Below, piece after piece: positions 9,302 through 17,814 of a stretch of 64,000 bases of DNA; the stretch's first letter is position 1, and each line of letters begins with the position of its first letter. Source of the DNA: Pedobacter panaciterrae. Its GTDB lineage: Bacteria > Bacteroidota > Bacteroidia > Sphingobacteriales > Sphingobacteriaceae. The stretch is taken from the NCBI RefSeq assembly GCF_013204795.1, contig NZ_JABMKW010000020.1, forward strand, positions 1,550,001 through 1,614,000. Reading direction: 5' to 3'. A program made the position numbers and the translations under genes. The notes under the pieces are model-generated. The model saw only the letters and a program-made list of their open reading frames with translations. It did not search any database and had not been told where the DNA came from.

Positions 9302-11467
9302 CTAGTTCATTGCTACAATTTCAAAAACAGAACTGCTTAATGGAGTGATCTTCCCTGGAGAAAGATTTAACCCAACCTTCATCAGATAGTCTCCACTATA
9401 AACTTTATCATTATCCGGATGTGTTGATTTTGTATCTGGCAACAGATTAATCTCCTTAATTTTATATTGTTTTAACGGATCAAGCCCTTCTAAAGTAACT
9501 CTTCCCATATACTCTTTACGTCTGAAATTGAGGAGGTAATTAAACAAAACTGCTTTATTTTTATCCTCACTCACATACATCATAACCGCTCTGTTTTCCT
9601 CATAAGGTGAAATCAGTCGATACAAATCTCCAAACCAAATTACATTGCTAATGCGTTTATAATTTTTAACCGCTTCATTGCTAAATATAATTTCTGCATC
9701 AGTCAAATTTTTCACCCGAATATCGTACCCAAGTTTGCCCATCATTGCAACATCCGTACGAAACTTAAGCGACTGTTTACCCATAGAAGTTACATGGCTT
9801 GAAACCGCTACAGATGGAAAAAAGTTAAGATAACCCCATTGAATAAAAATGCGTTCCAGCCCATCAGTATTATCGCTAGGCCAAAATTCTGTAAAATACT
9901 TTAATCCACCATAATCAACCCTACCACCTCCACCTGCACAAAGCATAATGGGCAAATGAGGATGTTTTCTTCTTATCCGCTCTAAAATATCATACAAACT
10001 TTTGGTATAATCAATAAATAAATTTCCCTGATTCTCTTTAAGATATGGCGAATATGTATTTGTCATCATTCTATTGCAATCCCATTTTATAAAAGCAATA
10101 CCAGGATTCTTTGAAACCAGGTCATCAACCATATGGAATACAAAATCCTGCACTTTAGGGTTAATCAGATCCAATACCAATTGATTACGGGAATAAGCTT
10201 CCTCTCTGTTTGGTAATTTCAAAATCCAGTCAGGATGTTTTTCATACAACTCACTTTTCGGGCTCACCATTTCCGGTTCTATCCAAATTCCAAACTTTAG
10301 CCCTTTTGCAGTTGCTTCTTTTGTAAGAAAGCCTAAACCGCCAGGCAATTTTTTCTTATCTACCTGCCAGTCTCCTAATGCAGTTTTATCAGCATCGCGC
10401 GGATATTTATTGCCAAACCACCCATCATCCAGTAAAAACAGATCCACACCTAACTTATCTGCCCCATCAAATAACTCAACCAAAATATCCTGGTTAAAAT
10501 CCATGTGAGTAGCTTCCCAATTATTCAATAATGTTAGTTTCGGCTTGTCTCCATCCAACACACCATACCTTCTTGCCCATCTATGTAAATTTCTGCTGGC
10601 CGTCCCCTTGCCTTTATTAGAATAGGTAAATATAAAAGCAGGAGTTTCGAACGTTTTACCAGGCAACAATTTATATTCTGACGCGTAAGGATTCATACCG
10701 GTAACCATACGTAATGAATTCTGCTGATCTATTTCAAAAGAGCATTGAAAATTACCCGACCATGCCAATGTCCCGGCAATCAATTCACCGCTGTTTTCGT
10801 CTGCAAGTTTATTCAATGAAAGAAAAAATGCCGGAGCACGATACATTTGAGCACGTGTCCCCAGTTTACTATCCAGAATTTTGATACCTGTTGTAAGCGG
10901 TGTTTCTTTCATTCTCATTTCGGTCATATAATCCCCATCAAATTGGCTAAGCCAATACTTAGAGGCATCAAAATGAAGCATTGAAGAAGCATAGTTTGTG
11001 AGTGTTATGGGTTTCTTCTCATTGTGTTTTATAGTTGTCCATTGCTTAATGATGTCTTCATTTTTATAAGCAGTAAAATGAAGCACTACTTCAATAGCAT
11101 ATTGCGGATCTTTAAGCGTAATTGTGGTAGCCGTTACATTATCATCCTTTTCTGTTTTATCGGTTACGTATTTTAAATCAAGTGATGGGTTTCCATCAGC
11201 ATGGACAATTCTTATAGCCGGCTCAAACAAATCACCCATTCCAGCTCCTATATAAGCTTCCCTGCGCGTAGATCTTAGCAAACCCTCATCAACTGAACTA
11301 TTTAGCTTCTGACCCAAATAACTCTGATAAAGTTTATTATTATTACCAACAGTAAAAACAAGCGACGCATTTTTAGTATCTACAATAATCTGTTTTTCGG
11401 ATTGTCCGAAAGATATTAACCTAAAAGAGACAAGCAGAATACTAAAAAACAGAATGGATTTATTCAT
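9302..11467 (-). CDS. GH36 alpha-galactosidase, secreted
   Basis: A 721-residue protein with a signal peptide (to about SFGQ, residue 21), a large N-terminal beta-supersandwich, a TIM barrel and a small C-terminal beta domain, the normal GH36 layout and length. The barrel shows LFLLDDGWFGN (343-353), FGIWIEPEMVSP (392-403), the nucleophile block FIKWDCNR with Asp463, CAGGGGRVDYG (510-520) and the acid/base block WPSDNTDGLERI (529-540). The enzyme removes terminal alpha-galactosyl residues, possibly from side chains of the pectic or galactomannan substrate handled by the neighbouring SusCD. The gene starts 20 bases after the preceding six-hairpin gene and is 121 bases ahead of SusC. Confidence 0.93.
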   Translation of the reverse strand: MNKSILFFSILLVSFRLISFGQSEKQIIVDTKNASLVFTVGNNNKLYQSYLGQKLNSSVDEGLLRSTRREAYIGAGMGDLFEPAIRIVHADGNPSLDLKYVTDKTEKDDNVTATTITLKDPQYAIEVVLHFTAYKNEDIIKQWTTIKHNEKKPITLTNYASSMLHFDASKYWLSQFDGDYMTEMRMKETPLTTGIKILDSKLGTRAQMYRAPAFFLSLNKLADENSGELIAGTLAWSGNFQCSFEIDQQNSLRMVTGMNPYASEYKLLPGKTFETPAFIFTYSNKGKGTASRNLHRWARRYGVLDGDKPKLTLLNNWEATHMDFNQDILVELFDGADKLGVDLFLLDDGWFGNKYPRDADKTALGDWQVDKKKLPGGLGFLTKEATAKGLKFGIWIEPEMVSPKSELYEKHPDWILKLPNREEAYSRNQLVLDLINPKVQDFVFHMVDDLVSKNPGIAFIKWDCNRMMTNTYSPYLKENQGNLFIDYTKSLYDILERIRRKHPHLPIMLCAGGGGRVDYGGLKYFTEFWPSDNTDGLERIFIQWGYLNFFPSVAVSSHVTSMGKQSLKFRTDVAMMGKLGYDIRVKNLTDAEIIFSNEAVKNYKRISNVIWFGDLYRLISPYEENRAVMMYVSEDKNKAVLFNYLLNFRRKEYMGRVTLEGLDPLKQYKIKEINLLPDTKSTHPDNDKVYSGDYLMKVGLNLSPGKITPLSSSVFEIVAMN

Positions 11468-11487
11468 GACGGATTAAAAGTTTATAA

Positions 11488-13548
11488 TTATAACTTGATC
11501 AATTGAGTTGCACCTACTTTTACTTGATATTTGTTTACCTTACCGGCTTTCTTGACCACAATTGCCAGTTTATCTTTTCCGGCTCTTGATATTTCCAGAT
11601 CGAATACATTTCCAAAAGAGTGGATATTTCGCAACGCAAACTTGTTCCATGCCTTTGGCATTCTTGGTGTGCAATTAAAGCTATTAAATCCAATAGGTCG
11701 TATGCCAAAAAGTCCTTCAGTAAATATTCTACAATACAAACCACTTTCTGCAGACAAATGGCGTTGGTTGCCTTCAGGATATGCCTCCACGGGATATGGA
11801 ACATGATTGCCAAGTAACCTCCTTCTCGAATAATATTTTATAAAATCCATCGCTTTTTCAGTGTCTCCGGCTTCAAGAACTCCTCTTAATGCGTAAAGTG
11901 TAGAACGATCCCAGAAGGTTTCTTTACCGGCCTGTGTGGCTAGTCCATCAGCAGTCCACAAACGTGGAGAAAACAGGGCATCGATCGTTCCCTTTTTTCT
12001 ATCAAATATTCCTACGGTAAGCGGCAAACATATCCATGCACGTAGCACATCATTCCCTTCGTAATATTTATAGGTCTCGTAACCTTCAACATTCCCACCA
12101 AAATACTTTTCAATATTGATTTTCAATGCATCTGCCTGTTTACGATACCCGTCTATTTGTGTCTTCGGCTTGCTCAGTAGCTTCCCTAGTAGCGTTGCAG
12201 ATCGCAACGCATCATAGTATAAGGTATTTGTGGCCAGATTTGCTTTCCCGGCAGGAAAACGCCCCTCAAGTTCATCTTTATCAGAATTCACCACCCCCTC
12301 ATTATTCATTTTTCTTCTGCTAAATTCCAGGCACCATTCAATCAAGGGCCACAATACGCGTGCTGAGTCTATGTTTCCATTCGCCAAAGCATAGCGTGAT
12401 GCGCCATAAGCTATCATTGCCTGATCCCCTCTATCTCCAGCGCCTTTCCATACCGCATCCCCTTCAGCAACAATAGAACTTGGAATTGGCTTATAATCCG
12501 GATTCATATATTTTGCAAACCAACGATAAGAATTCATTGCGGACTGATTGCCAACCCTGTCTCCCAAAAATGCAAAGAATGGGTTAACATATTCTGCCTG
12601 ATCATTAGCCCATATTGCAGCATAATAAGCCAAACCACCCGGTCCATGCATATAGCCGCCCTTTGTTTTATAAATACTTTCCGTAGCTCTTAGTTTAGCA
12701 AACTCAAATGCTGTATTAAGTATATCATCAGGAGTTTCTAGTTTAAGTGGCGCCTGAATCTCAGCGATCCTTTCTACCCTTTTTTGTTCTTCCAGATCAG
12801 GATTAATGGCCTCTATATTTTGTGGTGTATCTGTTGCGAGATAATAAACGGCAAAGGTTATTGATTTACCAGCTTGCAAAAGGCGGCTGCCTTCTCCTAT
12901 TGTACCCATTATTACCGAATGAGATTGTACTTTACTTTTAGAAGGATCTGTTCTTACTTCACGTCTTAAATACTCCATTGAAATGGTTTGGTCTTTATCC
13001 GATTTATTAGTAAAAACAAACTTCTCAATAGCCATAGGCCTATCCACAGAAGGAAAAAGCTCTCTTTCTATTTCCGTTAAAACAGGCATACCTGTTTCGG
13101 CAGAAACCTTCATAATCCCTTTATGATTTATCTTTTTAATACTATAACCTAATGTGCCAGATTTGCCACTTTTCTCAATATAAAAATCTAATAACCTGTT
13201 GTTTATATAAAACCTTGGCAGTTCATTATCCTGAAAAGAATAAGAAATATGTGTTCTTGTCCCATCAGGCAACATTCTAAAAGTTGGAAATACAACTGTT
13301 CTGCTAATCTTCGATTTTCTGTTGCTATCTAAACCATACTCAACCCATAGTGCTACCTTTTCTCCTGCCATCTCAATATGATCAGTATGCGGCAATTCAT
13401 TTTTAATGGACCAGCTAATACTGCCATTGTCCTCAATGCTCCAACGATCTGTTTGTTTAGGCAACGCACCCTGTTGAGCATAACTAAATGATTGAATGAT
13501 ACCCATACAAGTTGTGAGCACCATGGTATGAATAAGATTTCTCTTCAT
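11488..13548 (-). CDS. Six-hairpin glycosidase-like secreted protein
   Basis: A 686-residue protein with a signal peptide (to about SYAQQ, residue 26), a beta-rich N-terminal half (about 30-265) and a helical C-terminal half that looks like an (alpha/alpha)6 toroid. Conserved-looking acidic blocks are IWANDQAEY (312-320), GDRGDQAM (371-378) and DKDELEGRFPAG (423-434), which recall the catalytic acid sites of toroid glycosidases such as GH63, GH37 or GH78. No CAZy family was recognised with confidence. It is the promoter-proximal gene of the run that continues into GH36 and SusCD, so a role in trimming the same glycan is likely but inferred. Confidence 0.6.
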   Translation of the reverse strand: MKRNLIHTMVLTTCMGIIQSFSYAQQGALPKQTDRWSIEDNGSISWSIKNELPHTDHIEMAGEKVALWVEYGLDSNRKSKISRTVVFPTFRMLPDGTRTHISYSFQDNELPRFYINNRLLDFYIEKSGKSGTLGYSIKKINHKGIMKVSAETGMPVLTEIERELFPSVDRPMAIEKFVFTNKSDKDQTISMEYLRREVRTDPSKSKVQSHSVIMGTIGEGSRLLQAGKSITFAVYYLATDTPQNIEAINPDLEEQKRVERIAEIQAPLKLETPDDILNTAFEFAKLRATESIYKTKGGYMHGPGGLAYYAAIWANDQAEYVNPFFAFLGDRVGNQSAMNSYRWFAKYMNPDYKPIPSSIVAEGDAVWKGAGDRGDQAMIAYGASRYALANGNIDSARVLWPLIEWCLEFSRRKMNNEGVVNSDKDELEGRFPAGKANLATNTLYYDALRSATLLGKLLSKPKTQIDGYRKQADALKINIEKYFGGNVEGYETYKYYEGNDVLRAWICLPLTVGIFDRKKGTIDALFSPRLWTADGLATQAGKETFWDRSTLYALRGVLEAGDTEKAMDFIKYYSRRRLLGNHVPYPVEAYPEGNQRHLSAESGLYCRIFTEGLFGIRPIGFNSFNCTPRMPKAWNKFALRNIHSFGNVFDLEISRAGKDKLAIVVKKAGKVNKYQVKVGATQLIKL

Positions 13549-13591
13549 GGTTCTTTATTTTCTTAATCCTATTGTAAATTATTCATTCTGG

Positions 13592-13605
13592 ATTGCAAGT
13601 GCAAT
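13592..13605. promoter_or_regulatory. Palindrome in divergent intergenic region
   Basis: ATTGCAAGTGCAAT is a dyad with 6-base arms and a 2-base centre, 44-57 bases upstream of the six-hairpin gene start. Its size and TTGCA half-sites resemble operators of LacI/GntR-type regulators. Binding is inferred only from symmetry and position. Confidence 0.3.
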
Positions 13606-13620
13606 TTGAGTAATACTTAG

Positions 13621-13645
13621 AGCTAATCTATTGCCACTATTAGCT
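13621..13645. repeat. Inverted repeat in divergent intergenic region
   Basis: Perfect 7-base arms AGCTAAT (13621-13627) and ATTAGCT (13639-13645) are separated by 11 bases. It lies 16 bases from the ATTGCA palindrome in the gap ahead of the minus-strand glycosidase run. It may be a second operator half of the same control region; no clear -7/-33 promoter pair was found beside it. Confidence 0.3.
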
Positions 13646-13664
13646 AAGTAATCAACCGTATTAG

Positions 13665-13823
13665 CATATTCAGGTACGCAGGGTTTTTCATCTTGAAAAA
13701 TGTTTATCTTTCCGTGCACCGCATACACATATTCACTTCGCTGGCGAACACTTGCCTGAAAATTGGCAGGAATTTATGGAAGGTTCACCGGAAACCGGAA
13801 AAGGGACCGTGGATAAAATATAA
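13665..13823 (+). pseudogene. 3' stub of an unidentified protein gene
   Basis: A plus-strand frame is open from the TAG at 13662 to a TAA at 13821-13823 with no start codon in a sensible place (the only in-frame ATG is at 13776). The last 28 codons use normal codons for this genome and read like a protein tail: FAGEHLPENWQEFM, then EGSPETGKG and TVDKI. The stub ends 20 bases before the start of the GATase-fold gene, the spacing expected of an upstream operon partner. I read it as the C-terminus of a gene whose 5' part was deleted when the divergent locus came to lie here. The family was not recognised. Alternative: a chance open frame. Confidence 0.4.
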
Positions 13824-13843
13824 CAAGAACAAATAATATAAAA

Positions 13844-14641
13844 ATGAGATTAAAGAATTTTGGTTTTAGTTTGATGATACTTTTCAGCTCCGTATCTATT
13901 TCAAATGCACAACGGGATAAGGTAGTTACGCTTGATAATTTTTTCAATCATGAAACAAAAAAGAACAAAGATGGAAATGAAATCAGGTTTCATTACACTT
14001 GGGAGGACCAAACACTAAATGGCTATTCTATACTTGGAGATATTTTTAAAAAGAATGGATTTCAGATCAAAAATCTTGACAACGGGCCAACCCTTAAATC
14101 CTTAAAGGGCAACGATGTATATATCATTGTAGATCCGGATAATACTAAGGAAAACCCTAACCCAAATTACATTAACAAAGATCATATAAAAGCAATTACC
14201 AAATGGGTAAAAGCCGGAGGAGTACTGGTCTTATTAGCCAACGATAGTGCCAACACTAACCTTACGCAGTTAAATATCCTCGCAGAAAATTTCGGCATTA
14301 ACTTTTCCAATAAAAGCCGAAACATGGTGAAAGGAAAAAATTATGAAACAGGAACCGTAAATATTCCGTTCGGAAATGAGGTGTTTACTGCCTCCAAAAA
14401 ATTCTACATAAAAGAACTTTCAATTCTTCAATTGAACCCACCTGCCCAGGCTTTAATAACAGAACAGAACGATGTTATCATGGCTACTGCAAAATACGGT
14501 AAGGGTACTGTTTTTGCCCTTGGCGACCCATGGATTTATAATGAATATGTTGATGGAACCCGCATTCCCTCAACATACGAAAACTACAATGGTGCAGTTG
14601 AACTGGTAAAATGGCTTAGTTCAAGAATACCTCATCAATAA
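13844..14641 (+). CDS. Secreted GATase-fold (DUF4350-like) protein
   Basis: A 265-residue protein with a signal peptide (cut near SNAQ, residue 23). The body has the alternating strand-helix pattern of a flavodoxin/class-I glutamine-amidotransferase-like fold, with VYIIVDPDN, KAGGVLVLLAND and the terminal GKGTVFALGDPWIYNEY. No Cys-His-Glu amidotransferase triad is visible. Such domains occur in Bacteroidota as C-terminal parts of, or neighbours to, GH105 rhamnogalacturonyl hydrolases, which fits the pectin locus beside it; this link is from memory and is moderate evidence. Its last 26 bases overlap the convergent gene that ends at 14616. Confidence 0.6.
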   Translation: MRLKNFGFSLMILFSSVSISNAQRDKVVTLDNFFNHETKKNKDGNEIRFHYTWEDQTLNGYSILGDIFKKNGFQIKNLDNGPTLKSLKGNDVYIIVDPDNTKENPNPNYINKDHIKAITKWVKAGGVLVLLANDSANTNLTQLNILAENFGINFSNKSRNMVKGKNYETGTVNIPFGNEVFTASKKFYIKELSILQLNPPAQALITEQNDVIMATAKYGKGTVFALGDPWIYNEYVDGTRIPSTYENYNGAVELVKWLSSRIPHQ

Positions 14642-16772
14642 ATATCCATGCTGGCTCGCCCTTTCCTGGATGCCACTGAGGTAGTTTCTTAAAGTTTTTG
14701 CCCACTATCTTTAAACATGAGACACTTCGTGGTTCAAATTTTGCATCTAACTTTACAAGTGCATTCCCTTCATCTTTAAGCGGCATTTGATTTTTTATTA
14801 CCTTTAATAAGCGAAGACTTTTCTTATCTGCACCACCCCAAATCTCAACCTCCTGTGGAAGTAAAATATATGCAGAGATTTGTCTCATTACATTTAGTGT
14901 TACCGATTTTAAAGAAATAGCCTGCTTAAAAAACATGATGGTCTCCATGTTATTTTCTCTAAAACCAATCCATTTACCTGTATTAATATCAAAATCACCC
15001 AGCTGATTGTCGACCAATATCTTTGTTCCATCAGACCTGTACTTTTCATTTGGCTGCATTAAAAAAGCAATACTATCAGGCTTATAATTGCTTTGGTAAA
15101 AGTTAAAAACTATTGCGTCGCTGCTATACCAACCAGCTTTATATGCTTTTGCTTTTAGCGTAGTGGTTTCCTTAATAACAATTTCTTTATCATATAAAGG
15201 TGACTTAAGACTATCAGGTTCCGAACCATCTGTGGTGTACCTGATTTGCACTCCGTTTACAGGGTGTTTTACCTGAAGGGTCAACGAATTTTTAAAAATA
15301 GAAATGTCTGTACTCAACCGGGGCTGATTTAATTTAACCGGACTCTTGCCATCATCTTTAAAACCGCCTATTATAGCCAGCTCCTTATTCATTTTTTGTA
15401 ATTGGCCTATCTCGCCTTCATTTAAACCCGTGTTCCACAAGGTCAGCTCTTTAAGGCTTTTCATACTCACAAGCTGCTTAACAAAGTTAAAATTAACCTT
15501 TGTTCCTGATAAGGATAATGCATTTAAATGATTTAAGGATTTTAAGTACTTAAGCCCATCACCCTTAATATCCGTAAAATTTAAATTTATCTTCCGCAGA
15601 TTTTCAAACGCCCCAATTGTCTTTAATTCCTCATCTTTAATGGGTAAATTATTCAAATTTAAGGATACAATCTGCTTTTTAACAGGCATCAGTTCTTTTA
15701 TAGCTTCAGGCTTATAAATACTTCTATTATAAACATTTACTTCTAAGGCTGGCGATATTTTATCGAGCGCGTAAATCACTCTGTAATTGTTATTTAGCTT
15801 CTTTACCGTTGCCTCATCTGCTGCTCCAAAATCATAATTTTCTTCGACAGATGTTACAGGCCCCAACAATGACGCGGACAGTACTCTCAAAGAATCGTTT
15901 TTTGGCAGATCTAAAACTTTCTTCTTTAAATCAGCATTACCCTTTATCCATAAAGCTAAAATGGCAATTTCTTCACTCGTTAACTGAGATTTACTCTTAG
16001 GGGGCATGTGCTTTTTATCATCTACAGGCAGATGTATTCGTTCCAGCAGCAAACTTATTTCAGGTTTCCCAGGCACAAATAATTTACCGTTCTTTCCGCC
16101 CTTAAACATAGATTTAGCATCTGCCAAGATTAAACTGCCCTTTGCTTTTTCTAAATTATGGCAACTCAAACACTTTTCATTAAATATGGGCATGATCACA
16201 TCATCAAATATGACTGCCTTATCTACTGGAACCTTTTCTTTTTCTGGCATTACGGCTGCCAGAACAAAATTATCTCCATGAGTTAATGTAGCTCCATAAT
16301 GGCCGGTAACAATTAAACATAAAATGGTAATAACAGCACCTGCTTTTGCTACGGGTGCTTTATACCAGGAAGAGTTTCTGGACCAATATATAATTGAAGA
16401 AATAAAAACAATGCTTACTCCTGTCCACTTGTGCCATTGCAAAGTATCACCGCTATAGCCTTCTTCTTTTGACAGGAATAATCCCATAACAACAGTTACT
16501 GCAGACAATAAAACTCCGGTTAACAATAACCCGGTAGTGAAATTCTGATATAACTTTTCTCCGGTGTATGCCTCCTTAAAGCGAAAGAATTCCAGAAGCA
16601 TCGCTAACAGCAAAAGTACTATAGGAAAATGCAGAATCATAGGATGCAGCCTACCTAATGGCTGTAACCAATACGGCACAGAAATCTTATCTCCAAATAC
16701 CAGTAAAAAGACAATAAAGATGTTTAACGCAAATAATGCATTTTCAGTAAAACCTTTAAGCGTAATTCTCAT
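14616..16772 (-). CDS. Membrane-anchored cytochrome c with LRR and chitobiase-C-like domains
   Basis: A 718-residue protein with a modular layout. Residues 11-170 hold about five membrane segments (DUF2231-like, with RLHPMILHFPIVLLLL at 41-56). A PSCyt1-type haem domain follows, with CLSCH at 201-205 and HMPPKSKSQLTSEEI downstream supplying the likely axial Met region. Residues about 355-470 are leucine-rich repeats (LKSLNHLNALSLSGTKV). About 500-560 resembles the chitobiase C-terminal domain (IRYTTDGSEPDS), and the tail looks like a discoidin-type beta sandwich. It is the last gene of the four-gene operon, 6 bases after the NHL gene. It probably tethers electron transfer to the inner membrane, by inference. 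Confidence 0.75.
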   Translation of the reverse strand: MRITLKGFTENALFALNIFIVFLLVFGDKISVPYWLQPLGRLHPMILHFPIVLLLLAMLLEFFRFKEAYTGEKLYQNFTTGLLLTGVLLSAVTVVMGLFLSKEEGYSGDTLQWHKWTGVSIVFISSIIYWSRNSSWYKAPVAKAGAVITILCLIVTGHYGATLTHGDNFVLAAVMPEKEKVPVDKAVIFDDVIMPIFNEKCLSCHNLEKAKGSLILADAKSMFKGGKNGKLFVPGKPEISLLLERIHLPVDDKKHMPPKSKSQLTSEEIAILALWIKGNADLKKKVLDLPKNDSLRVLSASLLGPVTSVEENYDFGAADEATVKKLNNNYRVIYALDKISPALEVNVYNRSIYKPEAIKELMPVKKQIVSLNLNNLPIKDEELKTIGAFENLRKINLNFTDIKGDGLKYLKSLNHLNALSLSGTKVNFNFVKQLVSMKSLKELTLWNTGLNEGEIGQLQKMNKELAIIGGFKDDGKSPVKLNQPRLSTDISIFKNSLTLQVKHPVNGVQIRYTTDGSEPDSLKSPLYDKEIVIKETTTLKAKAYKAGWYSSDAIVFNFYQSNYKPDSIAFLMQPNEKYRSDGTKILVDNQLGDFDINTGKWIGFRENNMETIMFFKQAISLKSVTLNVMRQISAYILLPQEVEIWGGADKKSLRLLKVIKNQMPLKDEGNALVKLDAKFEPRSVSCLKIVGKNFKKLPQWHPGKGEPAWIFIDEVFLN

Positions 16773-16778
16773 AAAAAA

Positions 16779-17804
16779 TTATGCACGGGTAAATTTATAT
16801 GGATATACTTTGCCCGATGCCCACTGGGCTACATAAAGGTTGTCGTCGTCATCTACACATACATCATGTGGATTCAGAAAAATCTTCTCTGCCTGCGACA
16901 TTGGTTGCAATATACCATCCGTATAAGTCGGTGCTGAACCACCAATATTTGACACTACCTTATTATCCTTATCCAAAATAGTAACAAAGCCACTATTCTC
17001 CTTATTCAGATCCGGTGATCTTAGCACCGCAGCATACAAATAATCATTTTTAATAACCGGCCTGCAAACACAAGCACCAGGAAGCGCAATTATCTCTTTT
17101 AAATTCCCTGCCATATCAAAGCGTTTAAAGCAATTGCGTGTACGATCTGTAACCAGCAATGATGCTTCACCCTGTCTTTTATCAATACAAACCCCATGCG
17201 CATTATCCAGATGTTTGGTTTCGGCACCTTTTCCGCCAAAATAACTCAACAATTTACCCTCAGCATTATAATGCAGAACATACTGCAATCCATAACCATC
17301 TGCAATAAAGAAATCACCATTGTCTGCAACTGCTACTTCGGTTGGTACATATTCTTCATTTTTTTTGTACAGCCCTGTTTCCATCGGACAATCAAGTGTC
17401 ATCAGTATTTTTCCATCCAAGGTAGTCTTATATACCTGATGTCTGTTTGTATCGGTAATAAAAAGAAATTCTTTACTGCCCTCTCTGGTGAGTGTTAATC
17501 CATGTGCCCCAGGAAATTCATGACCCCAGGAATCTAACAGTTTGCCCGATTTATTATAGATCAGTACATTATTTTTGGTCTCATTTGTCAATAAAATAAT
17601 CCGGCCTTTTTTATCCTGCACCATTTCATGACAATCATTTACCGGATTCTTTGCAGGGTTTAATTGCCCCCACTTTGCATCCATCGTATAGCGCATGTTG
17701 TTGTGACCATACACAGGTTCTTTTGATTTTGCTAATGTATCTTTCATAATAAAAAATCCGGCAGAAACTGCGGTTGTATGTTTTAAAAATTCTCTTCTTT
17801 TCAT
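16779..17804 (-). CDS. Tat-exported NHL-repeat beta-propeller protein
   Basis: A 341-residue protein starting MKRREFLKHTTAVSAGFF, a Tat-type leader with RREFLK. The remainder consists of NHL-like blades: WGHEFPGAHGLTLTREG, EVAVADNGDFFIADGYG, LDNAHGVCID and FLNPHDVCVDDDDNLYVAQW. It resembles the propeller of peptidyl-alpha-hydroxyglycine lyases and 6-bladed propeller proteins; whether it is an enzyme or a binding platform is not decided. It sits between the DUF1501 gene (10 bases) and the cytochrome/LRR gene (6 bases). Confidence 0.8.
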   Translation of the reverse strand: MKRREFLKHTTAVSAGFFIMKDTLAKSKEPVYGHNNMRYTMDAKWGQLNPAKNPVNDCHEMVQDKKGRIILLTNETKNNVLIYNKSGKLLDSWGHEFPGAHGLTLTREGSKEFLFITDTNRHQVYKTTLDGKILMTLDCPMETGLYKKNEEYVPTEVAVADNGDFFIADGYGLQYVLHYNAEGKLLSYFGGKGAETKHLDNAHGVCIDKRQGEASLLVTDRTRNCFKRFDMAGNLKEIIALPGACVCRPVIKNDYLYAAVLRSPDLNKENSGFVTILDKDNKVVSNIGGSAPTYTDGILQPMSQAEKIFLNPHDVCVDDDDNLYVAQWASGKVYPYKFTRA

Positions 17805-17814
17805 AAAATATTCT

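Noticed and set aside
11535-11813. Overlapping 92-codon minus-strand frame within the six-hairpin gene
   Set aside because: It is in another frame of the same strand inside a long continuous gene, with no start context.
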